Shown one piece after another: positions 1 through 8,825 of a DNA stretch of 64,000 nucleotides. Under the pieces are notes generated by a model. That model saw nothing but the letters and a program-made list of their open reading frames with translations, had not been told where the DNA came from and did not search any database. The DNA is from Bradyrhizobium lablabi (GTDB lineage: Bacteria > Pseudomonadota > Alphaproteobacteria > Rhizobiales > Xanthobacteraceae). Position numbers and translations under genes: made by a program. Location of the stretch: the NCBI RefSeq assembly GCF_018129385.1, contig NZ_JAFCLN010000018.1:62001-126000 (forward strand), written 5' to 3'. Every line of letters starts with the position of its first letter. Within the stretch, counting starts at the first letter, position 1.

Positions 1-475
1 TGAGCACGATCGGGCCCAGCCCGCGGATCTGGAATTCCGCCGGCACCGAACTCTTCGCCCACGGCGAAGCCGAACCCGCGCCGCCGTCGTCGATCAGCGT
101 CAGCCGCTGGCCCTCGCCGTCCTCGAACGGCAGCGACAGCCGCCCGTCGACCTCGACGATGTCACGGACGTTCACGCCGGCCTGCTTCAGCCGGTCGCGC
201 CAGAAGGAAAGGCTCTGCTCGCCGTTCACGCGCAGGCAGGTGCGCGAGATGCTGTTGGTTCCACGTCGCTCCGGCGGCAGCGGAAAATCGAAAAAGGTCA
301 GGTCCGTGCCCGGCCGCGCCTCGCCGTCGGCATAGAACAGATGATAGGCGCTGACATCGTCCTGGTTGACCGTCTTCTTGACCAGCCGCATGCCGAGCAG
401 CCCGGCGTAGAACGACAGGTTCTCCTTCGGCCTCGCCGAGATCGCGGTCAGGTGATGAATCCCGGTTAGCTGCAT
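1..475 (-). CDS. Glyoxalase-family (VOC) ring-cleaving dioxygenase, C-terminus cut by window edge
   Basis: The minus-strand frame is open from an ATG at 475 to the window edge, giving 158 residues. It begins MQLTGIHHLTAISARP, the N-terminal motif of the extradiol dioxygenase/glyoxalase (VOC) superfamily in which the second His of GIHHLT binds the metal. A second typical element, AYHLFYADGEARPGTDLTFF, follows at about residues 43-62. A GAGGAT ribosome binding site lies about 6 bases before the ATG. Complete relatives annotated as ring-cleaving dioxygenases (MhqO/LinE-like) are about 310 residues, so roughly half is missing. The substrate cannot be read from sequence. It is divergent from the crotonase at 604, so the two may share a promoter region. 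Confidence 0.8.
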   Translation of the reverse strand, partial: MQLTGIHHLTAISARPKENLSFYAGLLGMRLVKKTVNQDDVSAYHLFYADGEARPGTDLTFFDFPLPPERRGTNSISRTCLRVNGEQSLSFWRDRLKQAGVNVRDIVEVDGRLSLPFEDGEGQRLTLIDDGGAGSASPWAKSSVPAEFQIRGLGPIVL

Positions 476-603
476 CACATAATCCTCATACCGGCTTTTC
501 GGGAAAAACCGGCCCGATGGCTTGGCCTTGGCGGGCTTCATGTAGGATACTGCCAGAGGACTCGCCAGCGGCACCGCCGCCGGCTTTTCCGGGGACGGCC
601 GCA

Positions 604-1368
604 ATGACCGAGCACCTGATAGTCGCCGACGAACAAGCAACGCGCGTGATCACGCTGCGGCGCCCGGAAAAGAAGAACGCGCTCACGCAAGGGATGTACC
701 GCGCGATGAGCGATGCCATCGACACGGCACAGAACAACCCGGACATTCGCTGCCTGATCATTACCGGCGGCTCCGGCGTGTTCACCGCCGGCAACGATCT
801 GGATGATTTTCTGACCAGTGGCAGGCCGAGCGTCGATACCGTGATGGCGTCGAACGCGGTCAAATTCCTCCATTCGCTGGCGCACAACGTCAAGCCGATC
901 ATCGCCGCCGTCGACGGCGTCGCAGTCGGCATGGGCACCACGATGCTGTTCCACTGCGACTATGTGCTGGCGAGCAAGACGGCGACGTTCTCGACGCCGT
1001 TCGTCAGTCTCGGGCTGGTGCCGGAAGGCGCCTCCAGCCTGCTGATGCCGCGCACCATGGGGCATCAGCGCGCCTTCTCGATGCTGGTGATGGGCCGCAC
1101 CATGGACGCCGATGAGGCGCGCGAAGCCGGCTTTGTCAACGTGGTGGTGGCGCCCGGCCATACCGAAGCGGAGGCCCGCAAGGCCGCGCGCGACATCTGC
1201 GCGCTGCCGGCCGAGGGAGTCGCGATCTCGCGAAGACTGTTGAGGTTGCCGCCGGAAGACATGACGCGCCGGATCGACCAGGAGACCCATCTGTTCGCCG
1301 AGCGGATGCGTTCGAAGGAGGCCGTTGCCGCGTTCAAGGCCTTCTTCGCGCGCAAGAAGGAAGAGTGA
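604..1368 (+). CDS. Enoyl-CoA hydratase/isomerase (crotonase) family protein
   Basis: This 254-residue protein has the crotonase fold signatures. The first oxyanion-hole segment is VFTAGNDLDDF (about residues 60-70), the second is GVAVGMGTTMLF (about 106-117), and FVSLGLVPEGASS (about 134-146) carries the likely catalytic Glu. The PEGASS arrangement resembles delta3,delta2-enoyl-CoA isomerases and PaaG-like enzymes more than classic hydratases, but the reaction is not certain. The frame is open upstream to 517; the ATG at 604 is preferred because the crotonase fold starts just after it and GGGGACGG lies upstream. It probably acts in fatty-acid or aromatic-acid degradation in the cytoplasm. 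Confidence 0.85.
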   Translation: MTEHLIVADEQATRVITLRRPEKKNALTQGMYRAMSDAIDTAQNNPDIRCLIITGGSGVFTAGNDLDDFLTSGRPSVDTVMASNAVKFLHSLAHNVKPIIAAVDGVAVGMGTTMLFHCDYVLASKTATFSTPFVSLGLVPEGASSLLMPRTMGHQRAFSMLVMGRTMDADEAREAGFVNVVVAPGHTEAEARKAARDICALPAEGVAISRRLLRLPPEDMTRRIDQETHLFAERMRSKEAVAAFKAFFARKKEE

Positions 1369-1407
1369 ATTCGTGAAATCGTCGCGGCGATCTCCTAATG
1401 TAGCGTC

Positions 1408-3063
1408 ATGAAAATCCGCAGCCTTACGATCCTCGCCGCGCTCGCGCTGTCATGCGTGCCGGCGTCAGCCCAAACCGCCGCACCCGTCGATCTGCGCATG
1501 CTCGCGATCAACGACTTTCACGGCTATCTGCGCCCCGCCCCGGGCGGCATCCGGATCGCCGATCCCGCCGACAAGGCCAAGAGCATCGTCGTCCCCGCCG
1601 GCGGCGCCGAGCACATGGCGACGCTGGTCAAGCAGCTCCGCGAGGGCCACAAGAACACGATCTTCGTCGCCGCCGGCGACCTGATCGGCGCGAGCCCCTT
1701 CCTGTCGGCGATGTTCCATGACGAGCCGACGATCGAATCGCTCGACCTGATGGGCCTCGATGTCGCCTCCGTCGGCAATCACGAATTCGACGAGGGCAAG
1801 GACGAACTGCTGCGGATGCAGAACGGCGGCTGCCATCCAAAGGACGGCTGCCAGGGCCCGCATCCCTTCCTCGGCGCAAAATTCCGTTACCTCGCCGCGT
1901 CCACGATCGAGAAGAGCACCGGCAAGCCGCTGTTCCCGGCCTACCAGATAAGGGAGTTCGACGGCATTCCGGTCGCCTTCATCGGACTGACGCTGAAGGG
2001 CACGCCGCTGATCGTCGCACCCGACGGCGTCGCCACCCTCGAATTCCGCGACGAGGCCGAGACCGTGAACGCGCTCGTTCCGGAATTGAAGGCGCGCGGC
2101 GTCGAGGCGATCGTGGTGCTGATCCACGAAGGCGGGCTTCCCACCGGCGACTACAACGAATGCCCGGGCATTTCGGGGCCGATCGTCGAGATCGTGAAAA
2201 AGTTCGACAAGGCCGTCGACGTCGTGGTCTCCGGCCATACCCACCGCGCCTATGTCTGCGAGATCGACGGGCGGCTCGTCACCTCGGCCGACAAATACGG
2301 CACCCTCGTCACCGCCATCGACCTCAAGCTCGATCCGACGACGCGCGACATCGTCAGCGCCAAAGCCGACAACACCATCGTCCGCATCAATACGCTAGCG
2401 AAAGCGCCGGAGCAGACCGCGCTGATCGAATCCTATGACAAGCTTGCCGCGCCGATCGCCGGCCGCCCGGCGGGATCGGTCACGGAAACGCTGTCGCGCG
2501 CGCCGAACGGCGCCGGAGAAAGTCCGCTCGGCAATATCATTGCCGATGCGCAGCTCGCAGCTACCGCGAGCGAAAAAACCGGCGGCGCGGTGATCGCGCT
2601 CACCAATCCCGGCGGCATCCGCAGCGACGTCACGCGCAAGGATGACGGCGCCGTGAGCTATGGCGACGTCTTCGCCGCCCAGCCGTTCCGCAACCAGCTC
2701 GTGACGATGACGCTGACGGGACAGCAGATCAGGCAGGCGCTGGAGCAGCAATGGACCGACCCGAAGCGGCCGCGCATCCTCCAGGTCTCCAGAGGATTCA
2801 GCTATAGCTGGGACAACAACAAGCCGAACGGCGAGCGCATTGTCGCCGAAAGCATGACGCTGAACGGGCGGCCGATTGACCCGGCTGCGTCATATCGCGT
2901 GACCGTGAACAACTATCTTGCGGTCGGCGGCGACGGTTTTACGGCGCTGATGGGCGCCGATCAGCTCACCGGCGTCTACGATGTCGACGCGCTCTATGCC
3001 TATTTCCAGGCCAACAGCCCGATATCCCCGGGGCAGACCGGCCGCATCGTCCGGATAAATTGA
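1408..3063 (+). CDS. Periplasmic bifunctional UDP-sugar hydrolase/5'-nucleotidase family protein
   Basis: This 551-residue protein starts with a Sec signal peptide (residues 1 to about 22, ending ASAQ). The calcineurin-like metallophosphatase motifs follow in order: NDFHG (Asp36, His38), AAGDLIGASP, VGNHEFDEG and VVSGHTHRAY. The C-terminal 5'-nucleotidase domain includes ALTNPGGIRSDV, typical of substrate binding. Length and order match the UshA/YchR family, which hydrolyses nucleotides and UDP-sugars in the periplasm to salvage nucleosides and phosphate. It stands about 40 bases after the crotonase stop, but function gives no reason to link them. Confidence 0.88.
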   Translation: MKIRSLTILAALALSCVPASAQTAAPVDLRMLAINDFHGYLRPAPGGIRIADPADKAKSIVVPAGGAEHMATLVKQLREGHKNTIFVAAGDLIGASPFLSAMFHDEPTIESLDLMGLDVASVGNHEFDEGKDELLRMQNGGCHPKDGCQGPHPFLGAKFRYLAASTIEKSTGKPLFPAYQIREFDGIPVAFIGLTLKGTPLIVAPDGVATLEFRDEAETVNALVPELKARGVEAIVVLIHEGGLPTGDYNECPGISGPIVEIVKKFDKAVDVVVSGHTHRAYVCEIDGRLVTSADKYGTLVTAIDLKLDPTTRDIVSAKADNTIVRINTLAKAPEQTALIESYDKLAAPIAGRPAGSVTETLSRAPNGAGESPLGNIIADAQLAATASEKTGGAVIALTNPGGIRSDVTRKDDGAVSYGDVFAAQPFRNQLVTMTLTGQQIRQALEQQWTDPKRPRILQVSRGFSYSWDNNKPNGERIVAESMTLNGRPIDPAASYRVTVNNYLAVGGDGFTALMGADQLTGVYDVDALYAYFQANSPISPGQTGRIVRIN

Positions 3064-3186
3064 ACCGGCCGGACCCCTGCCTTCCGGAACACGCGGCAAA
3101 CAATAAGGTTAGCCCTCGTTCGCAAGTTGCGCTAAACGGCGGGAGTCCCGCCTGTATGATGCGGGACCCATGAAAAGACCGACCGT

Positions 3187-4116
3187 ATGACCACGCTCCT
3201 GTTGACCCATCGGGCAAGCCTCGATCATCTCACCCCGCCGGGCCATCCCGAAAGGCCCGACCGTATCCGCGCGATCGAGGAAGTGCTGGGCAACGGCCAG
3301 TTCGGCGCGCTCGTGCGCGAACAGGCGCCGGAAGGCTCGCTCGATCAGGTCACGCTCTGCCACGACGGCCATTACATCGAAGAGCTGCATCACATCTCCC
3401 CGAAAGACGGCATCGTCTATCTCGACGGCGATACCTCGATGTCGCCGGGCACCTGGGAAGCCGTCATGCGCGGCGTCGGCGGCGCAGTGGCGGCGACCGA
3501 TGCGGTCATTGCCGGCAAACACAACAACGCCTTCGTCGCGACACGGCCGCCCGGCCATCACGCCGAGAGCAACAGGCCGATGGGCTTCTGCTTCTTCGAT
3601 CACGCCGCGATTGCGGCGCGCCACGCCCAGCGCAAGCACGGCATCGCGCGCGTCGCGGTGGTCGACTTCGATGTCCACCACGGCAACGGCACCCAGGAAA
3701 TTTTCTGGGCCGATCCCACCGTGATGTACTGCTCGACGCATCAGATGCCGCTGTTTCCGGGCACCGGCGCCACGCGCGAGCGCGGCGAGCACGACAACAT
3801 CGTCAACGCGCCGCTCGCTTCGGAAGACGGCAGCGCCAAATTCCGCGCCGCATTCGAAAACCTGATCCTGCCGCAGCTCACCAAATTCAGCCCCGAACTG
3901 ATCATCATCTCCGCGGGCTTCGATGCGCATCACCGCGATCCGCTGGCCTCGATCAATCTGAGGGGCGAGGATTTCGGCTGGGTCACGCGCAAGCTGATGG
4001 ATGTCGCGGACGCCACCGCCGGCGGCCGCGTCGTGTCGGTGCTCGAAGGCGGCTATGATTTGCAGGGGCTGAAAGAGTCGGTGGCAGCGCACGTCACCGC
4101 ATTGATGGGCGCGTAA
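3187..4116 (+). CDS. Histone deacetylase family protein (acetylpolyamine/acetoin-utilisation type)
   Basis: This 309-residue arginase/deacetylase-fold protein has the catalytic pair in RPPGHHAE (His124-His125) and the zinc ligands in VDFDVHHGNGTQ (Asp162, His164). A third ligand lies in SAGFDAHHRDPL. These motifs define the class II HDAC-like family that in bacteria includes acetylpolyamine amidohydrolases and acetoin-utilisation proteins. The enzyme should remove acetyl groups from small molecules or lysine side chains in the cytoplasm. xseB follows after 51 bases on the same strand, an arrangement often seen in Bradyrhizobium relatives. The exact substrate is unknown. Confidence 0.9.
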   Translation: MTTLLLTHRASLDHLTPPGHPERPDRIRAIEEVLGNGQFGALVREQAPEGSLDQVTLCHDGHYIEELHHISPKDGIVYLDGDTSMSPGTWEAVMRGVGGAVAATDAVIAGKHNNAFVATRPPGHHAESNRPMGFCFFDHAAIAARHAQRKHGIARVAVVDFDVHHGNGTQEIFWADPTVMYCSTHQMPLFPGTGATRERGEHDNIVNAPLASEDGSAKFRAAFENLILPQLTKFSPELIIISAGFDAHHRDPLASINLRGEDFGWVTRKLMDVADATAGGRVVSVLEGGYDLQGLKESVAAHVTALMGA

Positions 4117-4167
4117 ATCCCCGCCACAATGCACCCGCAAAACTTCGCTTGATTCCGGGAACACCAA

Positions 4168-4419
4168 ATGGCCGAAAACACCCAAGCCGATGTCAGCAAG
4201 CTTACCTTCGAGCGAGCGCTCGAGGAGCTTGAAACCATCGTGAAACGGCTCGAGGACGGCAAGGTGCCGCTGGAGGAATCGGTTGCGATCTACGAGCGCG
4301 GCGAAGCGCTCAAGCGGCGCTGCGAGGAACTGTTGCGGCAGGCCGAGGCCCGCGTCGACAAGATCACTACCGGCGCCAATGGCGAGGCCACCGGCACCGA
4401 GCCGCTTGACGTGAAGTAA
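4168..4419 (+). CDS. xseB: Exodeoxyribonuclease VII small subunit
   Basis: The 83-residue protein contains the XseB core, LTFERALEELETIVKRLEDG, followed by PLEESVAIYERGEALKRRC (about residues 11-51). It is the small helical subunit that binds XseA to form exonuclease VII, which degrades single-stranded DNA to oligonucleotides. Size is typical (about 80 residues). xseA is not in the window, which is common because the two genes are often unlinked. The HDAC-like gene ends 51 bases upstream. Confidence 0.95.
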   Translation: MAENTQADVSKLTFERALEELETIVKRLEDGKVPLEESVAIYERGEALKRRCEELLRQAEARVDKITTGANGEATGTEPLDVK

Positions 4420-4541
4420 ACCGCCGCTGCACCGCACCCGTTGATGTCGGGGTAATTGGTCGCACAACGCGAAATGGCCGCGAAATAGCTCTTGGCGCTC
4501 GGCGCAGGCTGCTATAGTCCCCCGGGAGCCGGGGACCAAAG

Positions 4542-5840
4542 TTGCGCGTTCAGCATCGCCATATCATCTATATCCAGGGATACGATCCGCGCGGGCTGGC
4601 GCAGTATTACCGCATGTTCCGGACCGAACTGCGCAAGTTCGGCCGGCTCTATCAGCTCTCCGCCACCGTCGGCCGCCCGAAGGTCATAGCCGACGACGAG
4701 ATCGCCTCCTGGAGCATCGAGACCAAAGGGCCCGACTGGCAGACGCGGACCGACTACGATTTCCTTCGCTTCGAAGACTTCATCCAGGACGATCTCGCCG
4801 CACCGATCTGGCGCACGGTTCTACATGCGGCGTGGATCTATTTGCGCCTGATCCTGTCGGGCACTATCGCGCGCTTCACGAAGGCGAACTGGCGTTTCAC
4901 CGCCTTCATCACCTATCCGCATATCGTGGTGCTGCTGGAGGCGCTTGGCGCGGCTGCCATCGCCTTCGTGTTCGAAACCGGTCTCGACGCACTCGGCCTG
5001 CCAAAGCTGTTCAGCATCGGCGCCGCGGCCGCCGTCTTCGTCGCGCTGATGGGCGTCGTGCTGAAATACACCGAGAACAACACCTATGCGCTTTATCTGC
5101 TCTCGGACACGATCTGGACCTGGGAGTTCTCCCGCCGCGATCGCCCGGAATGGGATGCGCGCATCGACCGGTTTGCAAGGCATCTGATCGAGGTGACGAA
5201 AACCACCGACGCCGACGAGATCGTCATCGTCGGCCACAGCTCGGGCTCGTTCCTCGGCACCGAGATCCTGGCCCGCGCGCTAAAGCTCGATCCCGAACTG
5301 GGGCGGCGCGGATCGCGCGTGATCCTGCTGACGCTGGGCGGCAATTATCCGATCGTGGGCTTCCACAAGGTCTCGCGGGAATTCCGCGACCATCTGCGGC
5401 TGCTTGCGATCGAGCCGTCGATCGACTGGATCGACTGCCAGGCGCGCAAGGATGTGATGAATTTCTACCAGTTCGACCCGATCGAGAGCCACGGCATCAA
5501 GCTCGGCCCGGAGCGCCGCAATCCCACCATCGTGCCCATCCGCTTTCGCGACCTGGTGAGGCCTGAGCACTACAAGCAGTTCCGCTGGCAGTTCTTCCGC
5601 ATGCATTTCCAATTTGTAATGGCGAACGAGCAGCCGAACGCCTATGACTTTTTCATGATCGTATGCGGGCCGGTCCCCCTCACCAACCGCATGGCCATGC
5701 CGGACGCGGCGCTCGCGATCGCCACCGGCGACGCTCCTGCCCGCGAATGGGCATGGAAACAGCTCGAAAATGCCCGTTTCGGCCATGCAGATGCGGCGGA
5801 AGCCGGCGAGACGGAACCAACGGCCCGCCGGCGCGGTTAA
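4542..5840 (+). CDS. Conserved membrane protein with alpha/beta-hydrolase-like domain
   Basis: This 432-residue protein starts at a TTG (4542) with GGGGA about 6 bases upstream; no in-frame ATG precedes the conserved beginning RVQHRHIIYIQGYDPRG. Two hydrophobic segments, around residues 125-145 and 153-170, should span the membrane. Later comes EIVIVGHSSGSFLGTEIL (about residues 225-242), a GHSxG nucleophile elbow as in lipases and serine esterases. I recognise it only as an alphaproteobacterial conserved hypothetical with a hydrolase-like core; the substrate is unknown. The C-terminal tail is Ala/Glu-rich. Confidence 0.75.
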   Translation: MRVQHRHIIYIQGYDPRGLAQYYRMFRTELRKFGRLYQLSATVGRPKVIADDEIASWSIETKGPDWQTRTDYDFLRFEDFIQDDLAAPIWRTVLHAAWIYLRLILSGTIARFTKANWRFTAFITYPHIVVLLEALGAAAIAFVFETGLDALGLPKLFSIGAAAAVFVALMGVVLKYTENNTYALYLLSDTIWTWEFSRRDRPEWDARIDRFARHLIEVTKTTDADEIVIVGHSSGSFLGTEILARALKLDPELGRRGSRVILLTLGGNYPIVGFHKVSREFRDHLRLLAIEPSIDWIDCQARKDVMNFYQFDPIESHGIKLGPERRNPTIVPIRFRDLVRPEHYKQFRWQFFRMHFQFVMANEQPNAYDFFMIVCGPVPLTNRMAMPDAALAIATGDAPAREWAWKQLENARFGHADAAEAGETEPTARRRG

Positions 5841-6186
5841 CCCTCTACGGCTTGATTTGCCCGCGCCGGTGGCCCCTTTCGGGTCCGCCGGGTTGGCTTT
5901 GAGGCCGGGTTTAGTGTAAAGCTTGGAATTCCATGGGCGGTTGAAGCCGGCCCGAGGCTACGGTATGTCAGCGGCAACCGCCTCAAATGGCTTAAGAAAT
6001 CGACCGGGATGGGTGAAGACGTCTTGGGGTGATGCACATCACATTGAACGTTTTGGAGTGCCGGTAGGCTAACAAATCAGGTTTCGGCCTGCTCTGGCAT
6101 CCCAAGCGCCTGGTTCTCGCTGCGCTCACGTTGCGCAACCCTTTCTCGTCGGGCCTCGTTCCGACATGCAAAACTGGAATATCGCT
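5841..6186. other. Intergenic region upstream of dxs
   Basis: No convincing gene is present in these 346 bases. The stretch contains a CRP/FNR-like dyad at 6028-6043 (separate entry) and a loose -35-like TTGAAC at 6044-6049. Short open frames (up to about 65 codons) lack ribosome binding sites and recognisable sequence. Confidence 0.6.
6028..6043 (+). promoter_or_regulatory. Candidate CRP/FNR-family binding site upstream of dxs
   Basis: The sequence GGTGATGCACATCACA matches the CRP-type consensus TGTGA-N6-TCACA at 9 of 10 positions. It also contains TGAT-N4-ATCA, the core of FNR/FixK sites (TTGAT-N4-ATCAA). It lies about 145 bases before the dxs start and directly abuts a TTGAAC that could be a -35 element. 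Binding is inferred from the pattern only. Confidence 0.4.
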
Positions 6187-8112
6187 GTGACCGTATTTAG
6201 TAAGACACCGCTCCTCGATACGATCAAAACCCCCGACGATCTGCGCAAGCTCAAGATCGAACAGGTGCGCCAGGTTGCCGACGAGCTTCGTCAGGAAACC
6301 ATCGACGCAGTCTCGGTGACCGGCGGCCACTTCGGCGCCGGCCTCGGCGTGGTCGAACTGACCACCGCCATCCACTACGTGTTCGATACGCCGCGCGACC
6401 GGCTGATCTGGGACGTCGGGCATCAGGCCTACCCGCACAAGATCCTCACCGGACGGCGCGACCGCATCCGCACGCTGCGCACCGGCGGCGGCCTTTCCGG
6501 CTTCACCAAGCGCAGCGAGAGCGACTACGATCCGTTCGGCGCCGCGCACTCCTCGACCTCGATCTCCGCCGGCCTCGGCATGGCCGTGGCGCGCGACCTC
6601 TCCGGCGGCAAGAACAACGTGATCGCCGTGATCGGCGACGGCGCGATGAGCGCCGGCATGGCCTATGAGGCCATGAACAATGCGGGCGCGATGAATTCCC
6701 GCCTGATCGTGATCCTCAACGACAACGACATGTCGATTGCCCCGCCGGTCGGCGCCATGAGCGCGTACCTGTCGCGGCTCTATTCCGGCAAGACCTACCG
6801 CACGCTGCGCGAGGCGGCCAAGCAGATCAACAAGCGTCTGCCGAAAATCCTCGCCAACCGCGCCAACCGCGTCGAAGAATATTCCCGCGGCTTCATGATG
6901 GACGGCGGCACGCTGTTCGAGGAGCTCGGCTTCTACTATGTCGGCCCGATCGACGGCCATAACCTCGACCATCTGCTGCCCGTTCTGAAGAACGTCCGCG
7001 ACATGGAGACCGGCCCGATCCTGGTCCATGTCGTGACGCAAAAGGGCAAAGGCTACGGCCCGGCCGAAGCTTCCGCCGACAAGTACCACGCCGTGGTCAA
7101 GTTCGACGTCGCGACCGGCACGCAGGCCAAGGCCAAACCGAACGCACCGGCCTATCAGAACGTGTTCGGCCAGAGCCTCGTCAAGGAAGCCGAGAAGGAC
7201 GACAAGATCGTCGGCATCACCGCCGCGATGCCTTCCGGCACCGGCATCGACATCTTCAACAAGGCCTTTCCGGACCGCACCTTCGACGTCGGCATTGCCG
7301 AGCAGCATGCGGTGACTTTTGCGGCCGGCCTTGCCACCGAAGGCTACAAGCCGTTCTGCGCGATCTACTCCACCTTCCTACAGCGCGGCTACGACCAGGT
7401 CGTGCATGACGTGGCGATCCAGAGCCTGCCGGTGCGCTTTGCCATCGACCGCGCCGGGCTCGTCGGCGCCGACGGCGCCACCCACGCCGGCTCGTTCGAC
7501 AATGCCTATCTCGGCTGCCTGCCCAATTTCGTGATCATGGCGGCTTCGGATGAGGCTGAACTCGTGCACATGGTGGCAACGCAGGTTGCCATCGACGATC
7601 GTCCGAGCGCGCTGCGCTATCCGCGCGGCGAAGGCCGCGGCGTCGAGATGCCGGAATTCGGCGTTCCCCTGGAGATCGGCAAGGGCCGCATCGTCCGCGA
7701 AGGCAAGAAGGTGGCGCTGCTGTCGTTCGGCACGCGGCTTGCCGAATGCGAGAAGGCGGCCGACGAGCTCGCCGCCCACGGCCTTTCCGCCACCATCGCG
7801 GATGCGCGCTTCATGAAGCCGCTCGACGAGGAGATGATCCTGAAGCTCGCGCGCGACCACGAGATCCTCATCACCATCGAGGAAGGCTCGATCGGCGGTT
7901 TTGGCTCGCACGTCATGCAGTTCGTGTCCGACAACGGTCTGCTCGACGGCGGCCTGCGGATGCGCACGATGGTGCTGCCCGACGTGTTCCTCGACCACGA
8001 CTCGCCGGCAGCGATGTACGGCCGCGCCGGCCTCGATGCCAAGGGCATCGTCGCAAAAGTGTTCGAGACGCTCGGCAAGGATTTCAAGACCGAGACCGTC
8101 AAGCTGGCGTAG
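6187..8112 (+). CDS. dxs: 1-deoxy-D-xylulose-5-phosphate synthase
   Basis: The enzyme condenses pyruvate and glyceraldehyde 3-phosphate, using thiamine diphosphate, in the first step of the MEP isoprenoid pathway. The protein shows SVTGGHFGAGLGVVELT, the thiamine-diphosphate fold GDGAMSAGMAYEAMNNAG followed by LNDNDMSI, and the C-terminal transketolase motifs DVGIAEQHAVTFAAG and DRAGLVGADGATHAG. A GTG at 6187 (641 residues) is preferred over the frame's first ATG at 6166 because it gives the family N-terminus xTxFSKTPLLDTI. This supplies precursors for hopanoids, carotenoids and quinones. Confidence 0.95.
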   Translation: MTVFSKTPLLDTIKTPDDLRKLKIEQVRQVADELRQETIDAVSVTGGHFGAGLGVVELTTAIHYVFDTPRDRLIWDVGHQAYPHKILTGRRDRIRTLRTGGGLSGFTKRSESDYDPFGAAHSSTSISAGLGMAVARDLSGGKNNVIAVIGDGAMSAGMAYEAMNNAGAMNSRLIVILNDNDMSIAPPVGAMSAYLSRLYSGKTYRTLREAAKQINKRLPKILANRANRVEEYSRGFMMDGGTLFEELGFYYVGPIDGHNLDHLLPVLKNVRDMETGPILVHVVTQKGKGYGPAEASADKYHAVVKFDVATGTQAKAKPNAPAYQNVFGQSLVKEAEKDDKIVGITAAMPSGTGIDIFNKAFPDRTFDVGIAEQHAVTFAAGLATEGYKPFCAIYSTFLQRGYDQVVHDVAIQSLPVRFAIDRAGLVGADGATHAGSFDNAYLGCLPNFVIMAASDEAELVHMVATQVAIDDRPSALRYPRGEGRGVEMPEFGVPLEIGKGRIVREGKKVALLSFGTRLAECEKAADELAAHGLSATIADARFMKPLDEEMILKLARDHEILITIEEGSIGGFGSHVMQFVSDNGLLDGGLRMRTMVLPDVFLDHDSPAAMYGRAGLDAKGIVAKVFETLGKDFKTETVKLA

Positions 8113-8129
8113 ACCGAATGCCAGACCCC

Positions 8130-8248
8130 ACCTCTCCCATCGGGAGAGGTCGGCGCGAAGCGCCGGGTGAGGGGCTACGGTCTCTCATGGGGCACCTGAA
8201 CCCCTCACCGGATCGCTGCGCGATCCGACCTCTCCCTATGGGAGAGGT
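8130..8248. repeat. Long inverted intergenic repeat (Bradyrhizobium-type palindromic element)
   Basis: Two arms of about 49 bases (8130-8178 and 8200-8248) are imperfect inverted copies. The outer ends read acctctcccatcgggagagg and its counterpart tctccctatgggagaggt, each itself a small palindrome. The internal segment carries GGGTGAGGGG against CCCCTCACC. Such elements are found in many copies between genes of Bradyrhizobium and relatives. As RNA it would fold into a long hairpin between dxs and the next gene. Confidence 0.8.
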
Positions 8249-8273
8249 GTCAGACGCAGTACCAGGTGACGCA

Positions 8274-8825
8274 ATGAAAATCTATCTGGCAGGACCCGAT
8301 GTGTTCCTGCCGGATGCCCTCGACATCGGCCGGCGCAAGCGCGAGATCTGCGCCCGTCATGGCGTGACGGGCCTTTATCCGCTCGACAATGTCATCGATC
8401 GCGGAGCATCCGACGCCTCGCTGCGGATATTCGAGGGCAATCAAGCGATGATGGACGCATGCGAGGCGATCATCGCCAATTTAACGCCGTTTCGCGGGCC
8501 CGGCGCCGACGCCGGCACGGTCTATGAACTCGGCTACATGGCCGGCCGTGGCAAATTGTGCCTTGGCTACAGCAACGATCCCTCCCCATATCCCGCGCGC
8601 ACGGCGCGCTTCGGCACTGTCACAACGTCGTCCGAAGGCAGGCTTATCGATATGCACGGACTGACGGTGGAAGATTTCGGCCATCCGGACAATCTGATGA
8701 TGATCCATGCGCTCGATTCCTACGGCTGTCCGCTGGTGGTGCCGCAAGAGCTGCCCGCCGATATCTGGCGCGATCTTGCCTCGTTCGAGGCCTGCGTGCG
8801 TCTTGCGGCCGCAAGATCGGCGTGA
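8274..8825 (+). CDS. Nucleoside 2-deoxyribosyltransferase family protein
   Basis: The 183-residue protein begins MKIYLAGPDVFLPDAL, the nucleoside 2-deoxyribosyltransferase signature. It continues with IFEGNQAMMDACEAIIANL and FRGPGADAGTVYELGYM, where the Asp/Glu residues include the catalytic Glu of the EL.YA-like motif. The family swaps or hydrolyses the glycosidic bond of deoxynucleosides in nucleotide salvage. The ATG at 8274 directly follows the palindromic element; the frame open further upstream is out-of-frame dxs sequence. Its stop overlaps the start of tlyA, indicating translational coupling. Confidence 0.85.
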   Translation: MKIYLAGPDVFLPDALDIGRRKREICARHGVTGLYPLDNVIDRGASDASLRIFEGNQAMMDACEAIIANLTPFRGPGADAGTVYELGYMAGRGKLCLGYSNDPSPYPARTARFGTVTTSSEGRLIDMHGLTVEDFGHPDNLMMIHALDSYGCPLVVPQELPADIWRDLASFEACVRLAAARSA

